Source: Methylobacterium oryzihabitans (lineage in GTDB: Bacteria; Pseudomonadota; Alphaproteobacteria; Rhizobiales; Beijerinckiaceae). From it: a stretch of DNA of 64,000 nucleotides. How positions within the stretch are numbered: position 1 is the first letter of the stretch; every line of letters begins with the position of its first letter. The notes under the pieces are model-generated. The model was not told the origin of the DNA and searched no databases. It was given only the letters and a program-made list of their open reading frames with translations. The DNA lies in the NCBI RefSeq assembly GCF_004004555.2, contig NZ_SACP01000024.1, positions 26,291 to 90,290 on the forward strand, read 5' to 3'. Made by a program: the position numbers and the translations under genes. Positions 51,439-60,252 of the stretch are shown here, one piece after another.

Positions 51439-51798
51439 TCAGCGCCGGCGGGTGTGGCGGCGCGAACCGCTGATGGCCGCGAAGGTGGCGCGCTGGCGGC
51501 CGAGGCGAAGATGGCGGCCGTAGCGGCTGCGGCCGCGGTAGCTCCGCGGCGCCTCGACCTCCGCGGCGGAGGCGGTCTGGGGCAGGCGGGCCTCTGCGGC
51601 CGGCGCCGGCATGGCCGGGATCGCGGCCCCGGTCGCCGCCTTGATCGGCGCCGCCGGCCCGAACAGCGACAGGCACTGGTTGTAGGCGAGGTCGCCCCGG
51701 ATCCGCTCGCACTCGCCGACCGAGCGCGGCGCTCCCTGCGCGAGGGCCGGTGCCGCCAGGGGACCGATCAGGAGGAGCAGCGCGTATGCAGGGCGCAT
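51439..51798 (-). CDS. Small secreted Arg-rich hypothetical protein
   Basis: 119 residues with a Sec signal ('AYALLLLIGPLAAPALAQ'), two Cys in the mature part ('VGECERIRGDLAYNQCLSLF', perhaps a disulfide) and a very basic C-terminus ('RSYRGRSRYGRHLRLGRQR'). Its stop lies 3 bases from the convergent deacetylase stop. Likely periplasmic; function unknown. Confidence 0.65.
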   Translation of the reverse strand: MRPAYALLLLIGPLAAPALAQGAPRSVGECERIRGDLAYNQCLSLFGPAAPIKAATGAAIPAMPAPAAEARLPQTASAAEVEAPRSYRGRSRYGRHLRLGRQRATFAAISGSRRHTRRR

Positions 51799-51927
51799 GG
51801 GCGTCGGGAGCCTTGGCAGAACGGGAGGGGGCGGGCCGTGCGGGGACGTCCGGATCCGGACGCCGCCAAGCCTGTGCGCGGGGTTCTGGCGGAGGAGTTG
51901 GGCGAAAAACCGGCCGAGGTCGGCCGG

Positions 51928-52146
51928 TCAGCGCGTCGGCTCTGGATCCGGGCGGGACATCCACCGGATCAGCGGCATCAGCGGAAAGATCCAGGCGATC
52001 CCGAGCACGGCGTAGAGCACCGACTGGACCAGGGGCGGGGTCTCGGCGATGCGGCTGTCGGCGAGCGCCATCGCCAGCGGCGCGTAGACGAACACGAAGG
52101 CGATCATCACGATCGTCCCGATCAGCGAGCGGGTGCGGCGGCGCAT
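51928..52146 (-). CDS. DUF2842 membrane protein
   Basis: 72 residues with two predicted membrane helices ('LIGTIVMIAFVFVYAPLAMA' and 'SVLYAVLGIAWIFPLMPLI') and the closing 'IRWMSRPDP' typical of the alphaproteobacterial DUF2842 family. ATG 52146. Function unknown in any species; its presence supports an alphaproteobacterial host. Confidence 0.85.
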   Translation of the reverse strand: MRRRTRSLIGTIVMIAFVFVYAPLAMALADSRIAETPPLVQSVLYAVLGIAWIFPLMPLIRWMSRPDPEPTR

Positions 52147-52304
52147 GGGTCGTCCCGGGTCAGGCGGCGGACCCGCGGTCCGCCCGGCATGCGCTCCATC
52201 TCGGCAAAAGCCGCCGACCCCGCAAGAGGCTGCGGCCCCTCGGGCGCGGCGATGCCAGGATGTCGCGAGGGAGTCGGCGCGCGCCCCAGGGACGAACGCG
52301 CGCC

Positions 52305-52595
52305 TCAGGCGACGAGTTCGGGCGCTTCGGCGATCTCCGGCGCGGCGCGGCGGAACAGGGCGGAGCAGCGCGATTCGCGGTGGACGCTGAGGATCGAGGC
52401 GCGGTCGATGTCGGGGTTCTCGGCCAGGATGCGGCGCACGTCCTCGACGAGGTGGCCGTAGCGCACGGCGTCGTAGCCCATCTCTAGCGGGCTCACGGCG
52501 ATGTAGGCCTCGACCACCAGGACCTTCTCGGACCGCTCGCGGCCGACTTCCGCGGCGATCCAGGCGGACTTCACCAGACGGTTGGCGGTGACCAT
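52305..52595 (-). CDS. Hypothetical protein
   Basis: 96 residues from ATG 52595 ('MVTANRLVKSAWIAAEVGRE'). It includes 'YDAVRYGHLVEDVRRILAEN' and 'SRCSALFRRAAPEIAEAPEL'. Mostly helical with no signal or membrane segment; no family recognised. Confidence 0.55.
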   Translation of the reverse strand: MVTANRLVKSAWIAAEVGRERSEKVLVVEAYIAVSPLEMGYDAVRYGHLVEDVRRILAENPDIDRASILSVHRESRCSALFRRAAPEIAEAPELVA

Positions 52596-52831
52596 GGCGT
52601 ACCTCCAGACGACGGGCCGCTCTGCGGCGGCCTGATCGCGCCAGAGTGCGGCACGTCGCCCCGGAAGCCAAGAACCCTGGATCATGCCCCGCATTCGATC
52701 CGTGCACGGATCCCCAGCCCGCGCGGCGCTGGAGCGAGGCGAGGATCGTATCACGCGGCCCGCCGGCAACTTCTCGGGCTCCGGCCGGTTGATGGCGACA
52801 CCGCCGCTCGGCGGCGCGAGGAGGCGCAAGC

Positions 52832-53029
52832 ATGTCGGGGCCAGAGCCGGAAAAGCGGCCGGACGGGTTCGATCCCTACGGTGACCGCAACGACCGGGAC
52901 GTGCGGCGGCTGACGCCCGACGCGGCGGCGAAGGACGCGGCCGTGCCGCCCCCGCCCGAGGGACCCGCCCGCGAGGCGGTCGAGCGCGCCACCGCCGCGC
53001 TCGGGCAGGACGAGGGAGACGAGACATGA
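52832..53029 (+). CDS. Small hydrophilic protein
   Basis: 65 residues rich in Asp, Pro, Ala and Glu, with no hydrophobic core ('GFDPYGDRNDRDVRRL'). GAGGAGG lies 8 bases before ATG 52832. Its stop overlaps the next start (ATGA), so both are translated from one message. Probably intrinsically disordered; no family recognised. Confidence 0.65.
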   Translation: MSGPEPEKRPDGFDPYGDRNDRDVRRLTPDAAAKDAAVPPPPEGPAREAVERATAALGQDEGDET

Positions 53030-53322
53030 CGCGCAAGCCCGACGACGACGTCGGCACCCGCGGCGGTCCCGCCGCCGGCGACGGCCACCAGACCGCCCAG
53101 CAGGCGGCCATCACCCGCCAGGGCGAGGGTGGGCGCGACGACAGGGAGCGCAACCCCGAATGGGCGCAGGCCGGCGGCGAGAAGGGCCGGCCTCCGGTCT
53201 CGGTCGGCGGCAGTTCCGGCGGACATTCCGATCAGGTCGCAGCCCAGGGCCCGAACGAGGGCCGCAAGGTCGCCGACGGCGGGTCCCGGACCGAGCGCAC
53301 CGGCGGCAAGGTGGACTGGTAG
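53026..53322 (+). CDS. Small Gly/Gln-rich hydrophilic protein
   Basis: 98 residues, highly charged and Gly-rich ('TRKPDDDVGTRGGPAAGDGH', 'GSSGGHSDQVAAQGPNEG'), almost without aromatic or aliphatic residues except the final Trp. Coupled to the preceding gene by an ATGA overlap. The composition recalls hydrophilin or LEA-like stress proteins, but this rests on composition only. Confidence 0.65.
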   Translation: MTRKPDDDVGTRGGPAAGDGHQTAQQAAITRQGEGGRDDRERNPEWAQAGGEKGRPPVSVGGSSGGHSDQVAAQGPNEGRKVADGGSRTERTGGKVDW

Positions 53323-53395
53323 GTCCGGCGCCGCGGCGACGGACCGCGCGCGGGAGAATCTGGTACGGCAGGAAGCACGAGAGGGCAGGGCATCG

Positions 53396-53563
53396 ATGGA
53401 CGAGCGCAAGCGCGCCGAGACGGCGAAGGACGACACGATCACGGCCGAGGATCTCAAGGGCGTCAGCGCCGTGCCGCAGGACGGCGACGGCAAGGGCGGC
53501 AAGGGGTCCGGCGCCGACGCCACCGACCGGCAGGGCGACGAGGTCGACCCCGGCACCGGCTGA
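53396..53563 (+). CDS. Small hydrophilic protein
   Basis: 55 residues, acidic and Gly/Lys-rich ('AETAKDDTITAEDLKGVSAV', 'GDGKGGKGSGADATDRQGDE'). AGGAAG and GAGGG lie upstream of ATG 53396. Third in a row of small disordered proteins on the same strand; likely one operon. Confidence 0.55.
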   Translation: MDERKRAETAKDDTITAEDLKGVSAVPQDGDGKGGKGSGADATDRQGDEVDPGTG

Positions 53564-53695
53564 GCCGGCATCGGCCGGGCGGTTTCGCGATCGCCCGCGG
53601 CGCGATACTGCTCCCGGCGCACGGGCTCCCCGTGCCGGGATCGCGGGGGGCGCCATGGAGACGGCCGAGCGGGTGCGGGCGGGGCAGGGCCCGCG

Positions 53696-55162
53696 ATGAC
53701 GACGCCCGCCCTGATGATCCAGGGGACCGGCTCCGACGTCGGCAAGTCGCTGATCGTCGCCGGCCTCGCCCGCGCCTTCGCCCGCCGCGGCCTGCGGGTG
53801 CGGCCGTTCAAGCCGCAGAACATGTCGAACAACGCCGCGGTCACGCCCGACGGCGGCGAGATCGGCCGGGCGCAGGCGCTCCAGGCCCGGGCGGCCTTCG
53901 CGGCGCCGAGCGTCCACATGAATCCGGTCCTGCTCAAGCCGCAGAGCGAGACCGGCTCGCAGGTCGTGGTCCAGGGCCGGATGGCCGGAACCGCGCGGGC
54001 GCGGGAATACCAGGCGTGGAAGCCGCGCCTGCTCGGCGCCGTCCTCGACAGCTTCGCGCATCTCTGCGCCGAGGCCGACCTCGTCCTGGTCGAGGGGGCC
54101 GGGTCGGCCTCGGAGGTCAACCTGCGGCCCGGCGACATCGCCAACATGGGCTTCGCCCGCGCCAGCGGCACGCCGGTGGTGCTCCTCGGCGACATCGACC
54201 GCGGCGGGGTGATCGCGAGCCTCGTCGGCACCCGTGCGGTGATCGACCCGGACGATGCCGCGCTGGTGCGCGGCTTCCTCGTCAACCGCTTCCGCGGCGA
54301 CCCGGCGCTGTTCTCCGACGGAATGGCCCTGATCGCCGCCCGCACCGGCTGGCCGGCCCTCGGCCTCGTGCCGCACTATCCCGAGGCGGCCCGGCTGCCG
54401 GCCGAGGACGTGCTCGGCCTGCGCGGCAGCGAGCGCCCCGGCGCTCGGGTGGTCGCGGTGCCGGTCCTGCCGCGCATCGCCAATTTCGACGATCTCGACC
54501 CGCTGCGGGCCGAGCCCGGGGTCAGCGTGGTGCTGGTCGAGCCGGGCCGGCCGATCCCGGCCGAGGCCGACCTCGTCCTGCTGCCGGGATCGAAGACCAC
54601 GATCCCGGACCTCGTCGTCCTGCGCGAGCAGGGCTGGGACATCGACCTCAAGGCGCATCGCCGCCGCGGCGGGCGGATCCTCGGCCTGTGCGGCGGCTAC
54701 CAGATGCTCGGCACGCACCTGTCGGACCCGCACGGGATCGAGGGCGGGCCGCGGGAGATCGCCGGCCTCGGCCTGCTCGACGTCGCCACCGTGATGACGC
54801 CGGACAAGCGCCTCGTCGCGGTCACCGGGACCAGCCTGCCCGAGGGCACGCCGTTCGCCGGCTACGAGATGCATCTCGGCACGACCGCCGGGCCGGACGC
54901 CGCCCGGCCGCTCCTGCGCCTCGCCGACGGCCGCCCGGACGGGGCGGTCTCGGCGGACGGCCTCGTCTGCGGCACCTACGTCCACGGCCTGTTCGCCGAC
55001 GACCGCCAGCGCGCGCTGTGGCTCGGCCGCCTCGGCGCCCCGGTCTCGGGCGCCTCCTACGAGGCGGAGATCGACCGGGTCCTCGATGGGCTGGCCGGTC
55101 ACCTCGAAGCCCACGTCGACTGCGACCGGCTGCTCGCCATCGCGCGGGCCGGACGCCCTTGA
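53696..55162 (+). CDS. cobQ: Cobyric acid synthase
   Basis: 488-residue ATP- and glutamine-dependent amidotransferase that amidates adenosylcobyrinic a,c-diamide at four positions in cobalamin synthesis. The N-terminal synthetase has 'MIQGTGSDVGKSLIVAGLAR' (nucleotide loop) and 'RPFKPQNMSNNAAVT'. The class I-like glutaminase has the Cys in 'ILGLCGGYQMLG' and the His in 'CGTYVHGLFADD'. Length is standard. No other cob genes adjoin it and no cobalamin riboswitch was recognised upstream. Confidence 0.96.
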   Translation: MTTPALMIQGTGSDVGKSLIVAGLARAFARRGLRVRPFKPQNMSNNAAVTPDGGEIGRAQALQARAAFAAPSVHMNPVLLKPQSETGSQVVVQGRMAGTARAREYQAWKPRLLGAVLDSFAHLCAEADLVLVEGAGSASEVNLRPGDIANMGFARASGTPVVLLGDIDRGGVIASLVGTRAVIDPDDAALVRGFLVNRFRGDPALFSDGMALIAARTGWPALGLVPHYPEAARLPAEDVLGLRGSERPGARVVAVPVLPRIANFDDLDPLRAEPGVSVVLVEPGRPIPAEADLVLLPGSKTTIPDLVVLREQGWDIDLKAHRRRGGRILGLCGGYQMLGTHLSDPHGIEGGPREIAGLGLLDVATVMTPDKRLVAVTGTSLPEGTPFAGYEMHLGTTAGPDAARPLLRLADGRPDGAVSADGLVCGTYVHGLFADDRQRALWLGRLGAPVSGASYEAEIDRVLDGLAGHLEAHVDCDRLLAIARAGRP

Positions 55163-55203
55163 CGGCTTCGCCGCGATCCCCGGGGATCGCGGCCGGCCGC
55201 CGG

Positions 55204-56889
55204 TCAGGCCGCCCGCACGGTCGCCAGGAACCGGTCGACTTCCGTCGAGAGGTGTTCGGAGTGGCGCGAGAGTTCGGACGCCGCGCCCAGAACCTGGCTC
55301 GCCGCCGCTCCGGTCTCCTCGGCCGCGCCGGCCACGCCGGCGATGTTGCTCGTGACCTCGCCGGTGCCCGTCGCCGCCTGGGCGACGTTGCGCACGATCT
55401 CCTGGGTCGCCGCGCCCTGCTGCTCCACCGCCGCCGCGATCGAGGCCGACACCTCGCTGATCTCGCGGATCCGCGCACCGATCCCGTCGATGGCGCCCAC
55501 CGCCTGCCCGGTCGCCCCCTGGATCTGGGCGATCTGGCCGGCGATCTCCTCGGTCGCCCTGGCCGTCTGGTTCGCCAGTTCCTTGACCTCGGCGGCGACG
55601 ACCGCGAAGCCTCGTCCCGCCTCGCCGGCGCGCGCCGCCTCGATGGTGGCGTTCAAGGCCAGGAGGTTGGTCTGGCTCGCGATGGTCGAGATCATCGCCA
55701 CCACGTCGCCGACCCGGGTGGCGGCGCTGCTGAGGGCCTGGACCAGTTGCGCGGTCGTCTCGGCCTCGGTGACGGCCACCTGGGCGAGGCCGGCCGACCC
55801 GGAGACCTGACGGCCGATCTCGGCCACCGAGGCGCCGAGTTCCTCGGCCGCCGCCGCCACGGTGCCGACGTTGGAGGCCGCCTGCTCGGCCGCCGCCGCG
55901 ACGGTCGTGGACTGCGCCGCGGTCTCGCCGGCGGTGGCGGTCATCTGCCGGGCCGTCGCCTGCAGCTCGGTCGCCGCGGCCGACACCTGCCCGACGATGC
56001 CGCCGACCGCTCCCTCGAAGACGTCGGCCATCCGGTGCATGCCGATCCTGCGCTGTTCCTCGGCCGAGGCCCGGGCGAGGGCGGTCTCCTCCTCCAGGGC
56101 CCGGGTGCGGATCAGGTTGTCCTTGAACACCTGGACGGCCCCGGCCATCGCGCCGATCTCGTCGCGGCGCCGGGCGTACGGGATGGGAAATGCGGTGTCG
56201 CCGCCGGCGAGCCGCGCCATCGCCTGCGTCATCCGGTCGATCGGCCGCACGACGCCGGCGAAGGAGAACGCCATCGCGCCGATCGCGATGGCGGCGGCGA
56301 CGCACAGCATCAGCGAGGTGTTGCGGATCGCCGAGGACTGCTCGGACCGGATCTCGCCTTCGACGGACTGGCTCGCCGACAGGTTGACCTCGACGAGGGC
56401 CCGGGCGGCATCAGACACGGCCAGATAATTCCTGCTCATGTCGCCGAGGAGAAAATCCATCGCCTTGTCGCGCTCGCCCGGCGGGAACGCGCGAAGCTCG
56501 CGCCAGTTCGCCCGGAGCACGTCGAGCCCGCTCAGCAGGGAATCGTAGACCTTCTGTTCCTCAGCCGACGAGACCAGTGTCTTGTAGCCCGTAACCTTGG
56601 CATCCCGCTCGCGTATCAGATCCTCGACCTTCGCGATGCTGTCGATCCGGACGGCCTCGCTCTTGGCCGTCATGTAACGGAACTGCCACAGACGCGTGCG
56701 CGCGACGAGCTGGTTGATCGCATGGGCCTCGTTCATCGACGGGATGCTGTTGTCGAGAAGGACCGAGGTCCTGTCGCCGATCGCGTCGAGCCGGGAGATC
56801 GCCATCCAGCCCTGGATCACCGTCACCGACAGGAGGGCGGCGAACATCGCCATCAGGAGCTTCCTGACGGTCATCGTAAACATTTTCAT
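55204..56889 (-). CDS. Methyl-accepting chemotaxis protein
   Basis: 561 residues. TM1 ('LLMAMFAALLSVTVIQGWMA'), a four-helix-bundle sensor (about 30-185, 4HB_MCP type), TM2 ('MLCVAAAIAIGAMAFSFAG'), HAMP ('VVRPIDRMTQAMARLAGGD') and a signalling domain with the hairpin tip 'ISTIASQTNLLALNATIEAA' and 'EAGRGFAVVAAEVKELA'. The periplasmic ligand is unknown. No CheA/CheW genes lie alongside, so it is a dispersed receptor. ATG 56889 begins 'MKMFTMTVRKLL'. Confidence 0.95.
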   Translation of the reverse strand: MKMFTMTVRKLLMAMFAALLSVTVIQGWMAISRLDAIGDRTSVLLDNSIPSMNEAHAINQLVARTRLWQFRYMTAKSEAVRIDSIAKVEDLIRERDAKVTGYKTLVSSAEEQKVYDSLLSGLDVLRANWRELRAFPPGERDKAMDFLLGDMSRNYLAVSDAARALVEVNLSASQSVEGEIRSEQSSAIRNTSLMLCVAAAIAIGAMAFSFAGVVRPIDRMTQAMARLAGGDTAFPIPYARRRDEIGAMAGAVQVFKDNLIRTRALEEETALARASAEEQRRIGMHRMADVFEGAVGGIVGQVSAAATELQATARQMTATAGETAAQSTTVAAAAEQAASNVGTVAAAAEELGASVAEIGRQVSGSAGLAQVAVTEAETTAQLVQALSSAATRVGDVVAMISTIASQTNLLALNATIEAARAGEAGRGFAVVAAEVKELANQTARATEEIAGQIAQIQGATGQAVGAIDGIGARIREISEVSASIAAAVEQQGAATQEIVRNVAQAATGTGEVTSNIAGVAGAAEETGAAASQVLGAASELSRHSEHLSTEVDRFLATVRAA

Positions 56890-57004
56890 GGCTTGCCCCC
56901 ATCCTGGAACGAAGCCATACGACGAAGTGTCTTCCCTTTCGTAAATGGACCGCGCTGCTTCAGAGCCTATTTGAGCGATGGTCCATCGTATTTATCGCGC
57001 GAAG

Positions 57005-57180
57005 CACCCCTTTCCCGGACGACTGAAGCGATAGCGGAAGGAGATCCGGGATCCAGACGTCAGATGTGCCGCGAAGCGGCTCCGTGTGCCGGCACTGTCG
57101 CTGCATATGGACGCTTCGCGACTTCTTGTGCTGGATCCCGGATCTCCTTCCACTGCGTTCCAGTCGTCCGGGAAAGGGGG
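57005..57180. repeat. 176-bp near-perfect palindromic element
   Basis: The left half (from CCCCTTTCCCGGACGACTG) is repeated in inverted orientation on the right (CAGTCGTCCGGGAAAGGGG), including the inner block GGAGATCCGGGATCCAG against CTGGATCCCGGATCTCC. Inside are nested arms CGCGAAGCG/CGCTTCGCG and a central GTGCCGGCAC (57086-57095). It could extrude as one long cruciform or fold as an RNA hairpin. It lies between the chemotaxis receptor and a secreted-protein gene, and looks like a dispersed palindromic repeat or MITE. Confidence 0.75.
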
Positions 57181-57214
57181 AGCTTGTTCTTTAGATCGAG
57201 AGTCAAACAGGCTC

Positions 57215-58582
57215 TCAATCGGCCGACGTGAACACGTCGTCGCCGATGAAGAGCATGTCGCGGTCGGGCTCGGGCGGGTCCTTCTGCGAGCCCCAGGCGA
57301 AGAACAGGCGTCGGCTGCGCCCGTCGGCGCCGGTCAGCGTCAGGGTGTGGCGGTCGAGGGCGTAGCGGCCGCCCTCGGGCGCGCGGCGGCGGCTGACCGA
57401 ACTGCCGACGCCGGTGCCGGCGCCGGAATTGATCGCCCCGACCGAGCCGCCGCGGCCGTAGCTGCCGTCCGGCCGGAAGTCGTAGCGGCTCTCGACCGCG
57501 ACCGCCACGTCGCCGCCCATGGCGCTGTTGCCGCCGCCCGACAGCCGCCGGTAGGCGCGCCCGACGCTCTCGCCGGCGGATGCCGGGAAGGCGGGGAAGA
57601 AGCTGCCGTCCCCGGGCTTGTAGTCGTTGGCGTTGCCGCGGGAATCGGTGAGCACGAAGCTCTCGCCCGCCTTGCGCCAGCGGCCGAAGCGGCGCGGCCG
57701 GGCGGCCCGCTCGGCGGCGAGGTCGACATCCTCCAGCGCGGTGTCGCCGATCTCGTAGTAGGTGCCGTCGCGCAGCACGATCAGAGGCTCGAAGTCGACG
57801 ATCATCAGGCCGCCGACGCCGAAGCCGGTGGTCGAGCGGAAATACACCCCCTCGACTCCGGCCCAGTTCGCCGCGTGCGCCGGCGGCGCCGAGGCGTCGG
57901 CGGCGACCGGGGCGGGCGTGGGTCCCGGACGGGCGTCGGCCGACGGCGGCGGGCGGCGGGACGGGCGGCGGTCGGGATCTCCCCTGGCGCCGTCCTTGGG
58001 CACCAGCCCGTCGTCGGTCAGCGCCAGCGAGCGCAGCCGGGCTGCCGGGATGAACTCGTTCGACAGGGTGGCGAGGAAGCGCGGCAGCACCCCGAGCTGC
58101 CTGGCCGCCTGCCAGCCGGCGTGATGGAGCACCGCCCGCAGCTTGACCTGCTCGGCGAAGGCGGCGCGCGCGGCGGGCTGCGACAGCGGAGGGCGCTCGG
58201 CCATCGGCACGACGAAGCGGCGGCGCACCGCCGCGAGGGCGGCCGCGCTCGGCTCGGCGGTGGCATCGTTGGCCACCATCCATTGCAGCACGATGAACGC
58301 GGTGAGCACGTCGCCGGCATCGTCCTCGCGCAGGGGCGTGCCGGCGAGGAAGCCGCGGAAGACCGCGTCGTAATCGTGACGGGCGAGTTCCCGCGCGGTC
58401 TCGGCCGCCCCGATCGGGTTGGTGGCGCGCAGGGCCTGCACCTCGCGGGCGACGGTGGCGGCGCGCAGTTGCTGCGACGTGGCGAAGGGCAGGGCGGGGC
58501 TGCCGTCCTGGGCGAGGGCCGGCGCCGCGGCCAGCATCGCGGCGAGCAGCAGGCCGGCGCGGCGGCGCGCGAATCGCGTCAT
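57215..58582 (-). CDS. Secreted hypothetical protein
   Basis: 455 residues with a Sec signal ('GLLLAAMLAAAPALAQ'). The N-terminal helical domain (about 30-195, 'DAGDVLTAFIVLQWMVANDA') is weakly reminiscent of DUF6683. A Pro-rich linker (about 210-245) leads to a beta-rich C-terminal domain ('GVYFRSTTGFGVGGLMIVDF', 'SYGRGGSVGAINSGAGTG') that looks like a repeating sheet. Likely periplasmic or outer surface; role unknown. Followed on the same strand, after 50 bases, by another secreted protein gene upstream of it. Confidence 0.7.
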   Translation of the reverse strand: MTRFARRRAGLLLAAMLAAAPALAQDGSPALPFATSQQLRAATVAREVQALRATNPIGAAETARELARHDYDAVFRGFLAGTPLREDDAGDVLTAFIVLQWMVANDATAEPSAAALAAVRRRFVVPMAERPPLSQPAARAAFAEQVKLRAVLHHAGWQAARQLGVLPRFLATLSNEFIPAARLRSLALTDDGLVPKDGARGDPDRRPSRRPPPSADARPGPTPAPVAADASAPPAHAANWAGVEGVYFRSTTGFGVGGLMIVDFEPLIVLRDGTYYEIGDTALEDVDLAAERAARPRRFGRWRKAGESFVLTDSRGNANDYKPGDGSFFPAFPASAGESVGRAYRRLSGGGNSAMGGDVAVAVESRYDFRPDGSYGRGGSVGAINSGAGTGVGSSVSRRRAPEGGRYALDRHTLTLTGADGRSRRLFFAWGSQKDPPEPDRDMLFIGDDVFTSAD

Positions 58583-58632
58583 GGCTCGTGTCTCCCTTCC
58601 GGTGCCCGGTTCGTCCGGCCCGGCCCGCAGCC

Positions 58633-59388
58633 TCACGGCCGGCGCCGGTAGACGCCGCGGAACGTGACGTTGACGCCGCCGCAGGCGAGGTTGTCGTCCA
58701 CGACGAGCCAGGGGCCGAGGCGCCGCAGCCAGACCTTGCAATCGGCGGGATCGCCCTTCTCGACCGGCAGGGTCTCGCTCTCGCCCATCGCGAAGCTCGC
58801 GGAATCGCCCGCGGGCGCGACCGTGCCGGCGATCTCGCCGATATGGACCCCGCCGCGCGCCACGCGATCCGGGTCGCCGCCGCCCCAGGTGGCGCCGCCC
58901 TCGACCGACACGGTGCCGGGCCGCCCGCCCGGAATCACCCGGATCTGCGCCTCGGCCCGGGTCCAAGTACCGAGCCAAGTGCCGAGCCAGCCCTCGGGCG
59001 CGACGGCGGGCGCGGTCTCGACCGCCACCGCGTCGGCCGGGAGCCATCCGGTGCGGCCCATATCGTCCTTGTCGCCCTGATAGGTCGCGCAGATCCAGGC
59101 CCCGCGCCGCTCGCCGAGGATCACCCCGTCGCCGGGCACCAGATAGGCCCGCTCGCGGCAGGCCGGGTCCGGCCCGGGACAGCCCGCCCGGGCGAGACCG
59201 TCCTTGACGAAGGCGGTGCGGCCGGGCGCGGCGATCCGGCCGAAGGCGAGGGCCGGCCCGGCGGAGAGCGAGGGCGTGCGCCGGCACTCGTTGCGGGCAT
59301 CATTCTCCTGCGCGCCCGCCGGGCCGGCGAGGAGGGCGAGCAGCAGCGGCGCCGGCCACCGGCGGAGGGCATGACGGGGACGGATCAC
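58633..59388 (-). CDS. Secreted hypothetical protein with SH3-like segment
   Basis: 251 residues starting at GTG 59388 with AGGAT upstream. Signal peptide 'PAPLLLALLAGPAGAQ', several Cys, and an SH3-like stretch 'YLVPGDGVILGERRGAWICA' followed by 'GRTGWLPADAVAV'. The C-terminal half ('FAMGESETLPVEKGDPADCK', 'VDDNLACGGVNVTFRGVYRR') resembles a lipocalin-like or glycan-binding beta domain, unproven. Lies 50 bases upstream of the other secreted hypothetical and is probably co-transcribed with it. Confidence 0.7.
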   Translation of the reverse strand: MIRPRHALRRWPAPLLLALLAGPAGAQENDARNECRRTPSLSAGPALAFGRIAAPGRTAFVKDGLARAGCPGPDPACRERAYLVPGDGVILGERRGAWICATYQGDKDDMGRTGWLPADAVAVETAPAVAPEGWLGTWLGTWTRAEAQIRVIPGGRPGTVSVEGGATWGGGDPDRVARGGVHIGEIAGTVAPAGDSASFAMGESETLPVEKGDPADCKVWLRRLGPWLVVDDNLACGGVNVTFRGVYRRRP

Positions 59389-59406
59389 GGGATTATCCTG
59401 GTGGGA

Positions 59407-59556
59407 ATGAGGCGGCGGGCGGTCAGGCGGTGGATGGTGGCGGCGCTCGTGGCGGTCGGCGCGGCGGCGGGCTGGCACCGGCTGCGCGACGCGATCGCGC
59501 GGGATGGCTGCCTCGACGCCGGCGGAGCCAGGCACGGGGGCGAGTGCCGCCGCTGA
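59407..59556 (+). CDS. Tiny membrane protein
   Basis: 49 residues: a basic start, one hydrophobic segment ('MVAALVAVGAAAGW') and a short tail with 'CLDAGGARHGGEC', a pattern seen in small uncharacterised alphaproteobacterial proteins. GGTGGGA precedes ATG 59407. Its start is only 18 bases from that of the divergent secreted protein. Moderate support. Confidence 0.45.
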   Translation: MRRRAVRRWMVAALVAVGAAAGWHRLRDAIARDGCLDAGGARHGGECRR

Positions 59557-59581
59557 CGGCGTCCGACCATCCGCCGGCGCC

Positions 59582-59833
59582 CTACGGCAGGTAGAGGCCG
59601 CGGCCGCACCGGCGCACCCGCCGCGGCTCGACGTAGCCGGTGGCGCGGTTGAACACCTCGACCGTGCGGTAGAGGCAGTACCGGCCCGAGTTGCGGCCGT
59701 CGTAGTACACGCCGCCATTGTCGAGATCGACGCCGATGAACTCCTGGTTGCCGCGCGGCGCCTCCTCGGCCCGGGCCGGGTGGGCGGCGAAGGCGGCGGC
59801 GAGTGCGAGCGCGAGAATCGTCGTCCGGTTCAT
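59582..59833 (-). CDS. Small secreted protein
   Basis: 83 residues with a Sec signal ('TTILALALAAAFAAHPARA') and a compact mature domain with two Cys and many Tyr/Arg ('GGVYYDGRNSGRYCLYRTVE', 'RRCGRGLYLP'). No family recognised. Convergent with the tiny membrane-protein gene. Confidence 0.7.
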   Translation of the reverse strand: MNRTTILALALAAAFAAHPARAEEAPRGNQEFIGVDLDNGGVYYDGRNSGRYCLYRTVEVFNRATGYVEPRRVRRCGRGLYLP

Positions 59834-60252
59834 GATGGTCTCCCTGGTCCGGCGGGGGATCGCCCGCCCTCGACAGGGGCATGGGCGGGGCAGAACCGGT
59901 TTCGCGGACGGGCCGCGAATGTTTTTGCGGAGCGTCACCGGCGCCGGAAGTGCGCTCGAGGCCGGCCTCGGCGGCTCCCGCACGGCGCGATGCGGGCAGC
60001 CTGTCGTCATCGTGTCATCGTCGCGAGTATAGCCGCGAACGGACGGTGGTAAAGCATCGTTCGGCAGGGTTGGCAAGTCGGCGCCGGTCGGGTTAATCTT
60101 GCGTGCATGACGTGGAACGCGCCCGTTCGCCATCTCACCTTTGCGATCACCCTTCGACCGGGCGCCGTCGACCATCCGGGATCCTGTTCGATGGGCCGCC
60201 CGCCGGGCGGTCCTGCCTTGGGGTGACGGGCGCGGGCATCAGGAGCGAGCGC
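59834..60252. other. Divergent intergenic region upstream of the MoxR gene
   Basis: About 420 bases that should hold promoters for the small secreted protein (minus) and the MoxR module (plus). No palindromic operator, terminator or RNA gene was recognised. A frame open from 60103 runs into the MoxR gene but lacks a ribosome site. Confidence 0.5.

Noticed and set aside
53600..53695. Cobalamin riboswitch before cobQ
   Set aside because: The gap is short and shows no B12-box-like sequence.
53111..56305. 1064-codon minus-strand frame opposite cobQ and through the chemotaxis gene
   Set aside because: Out of frame with the receptor and antisense to cobQ; no domain.
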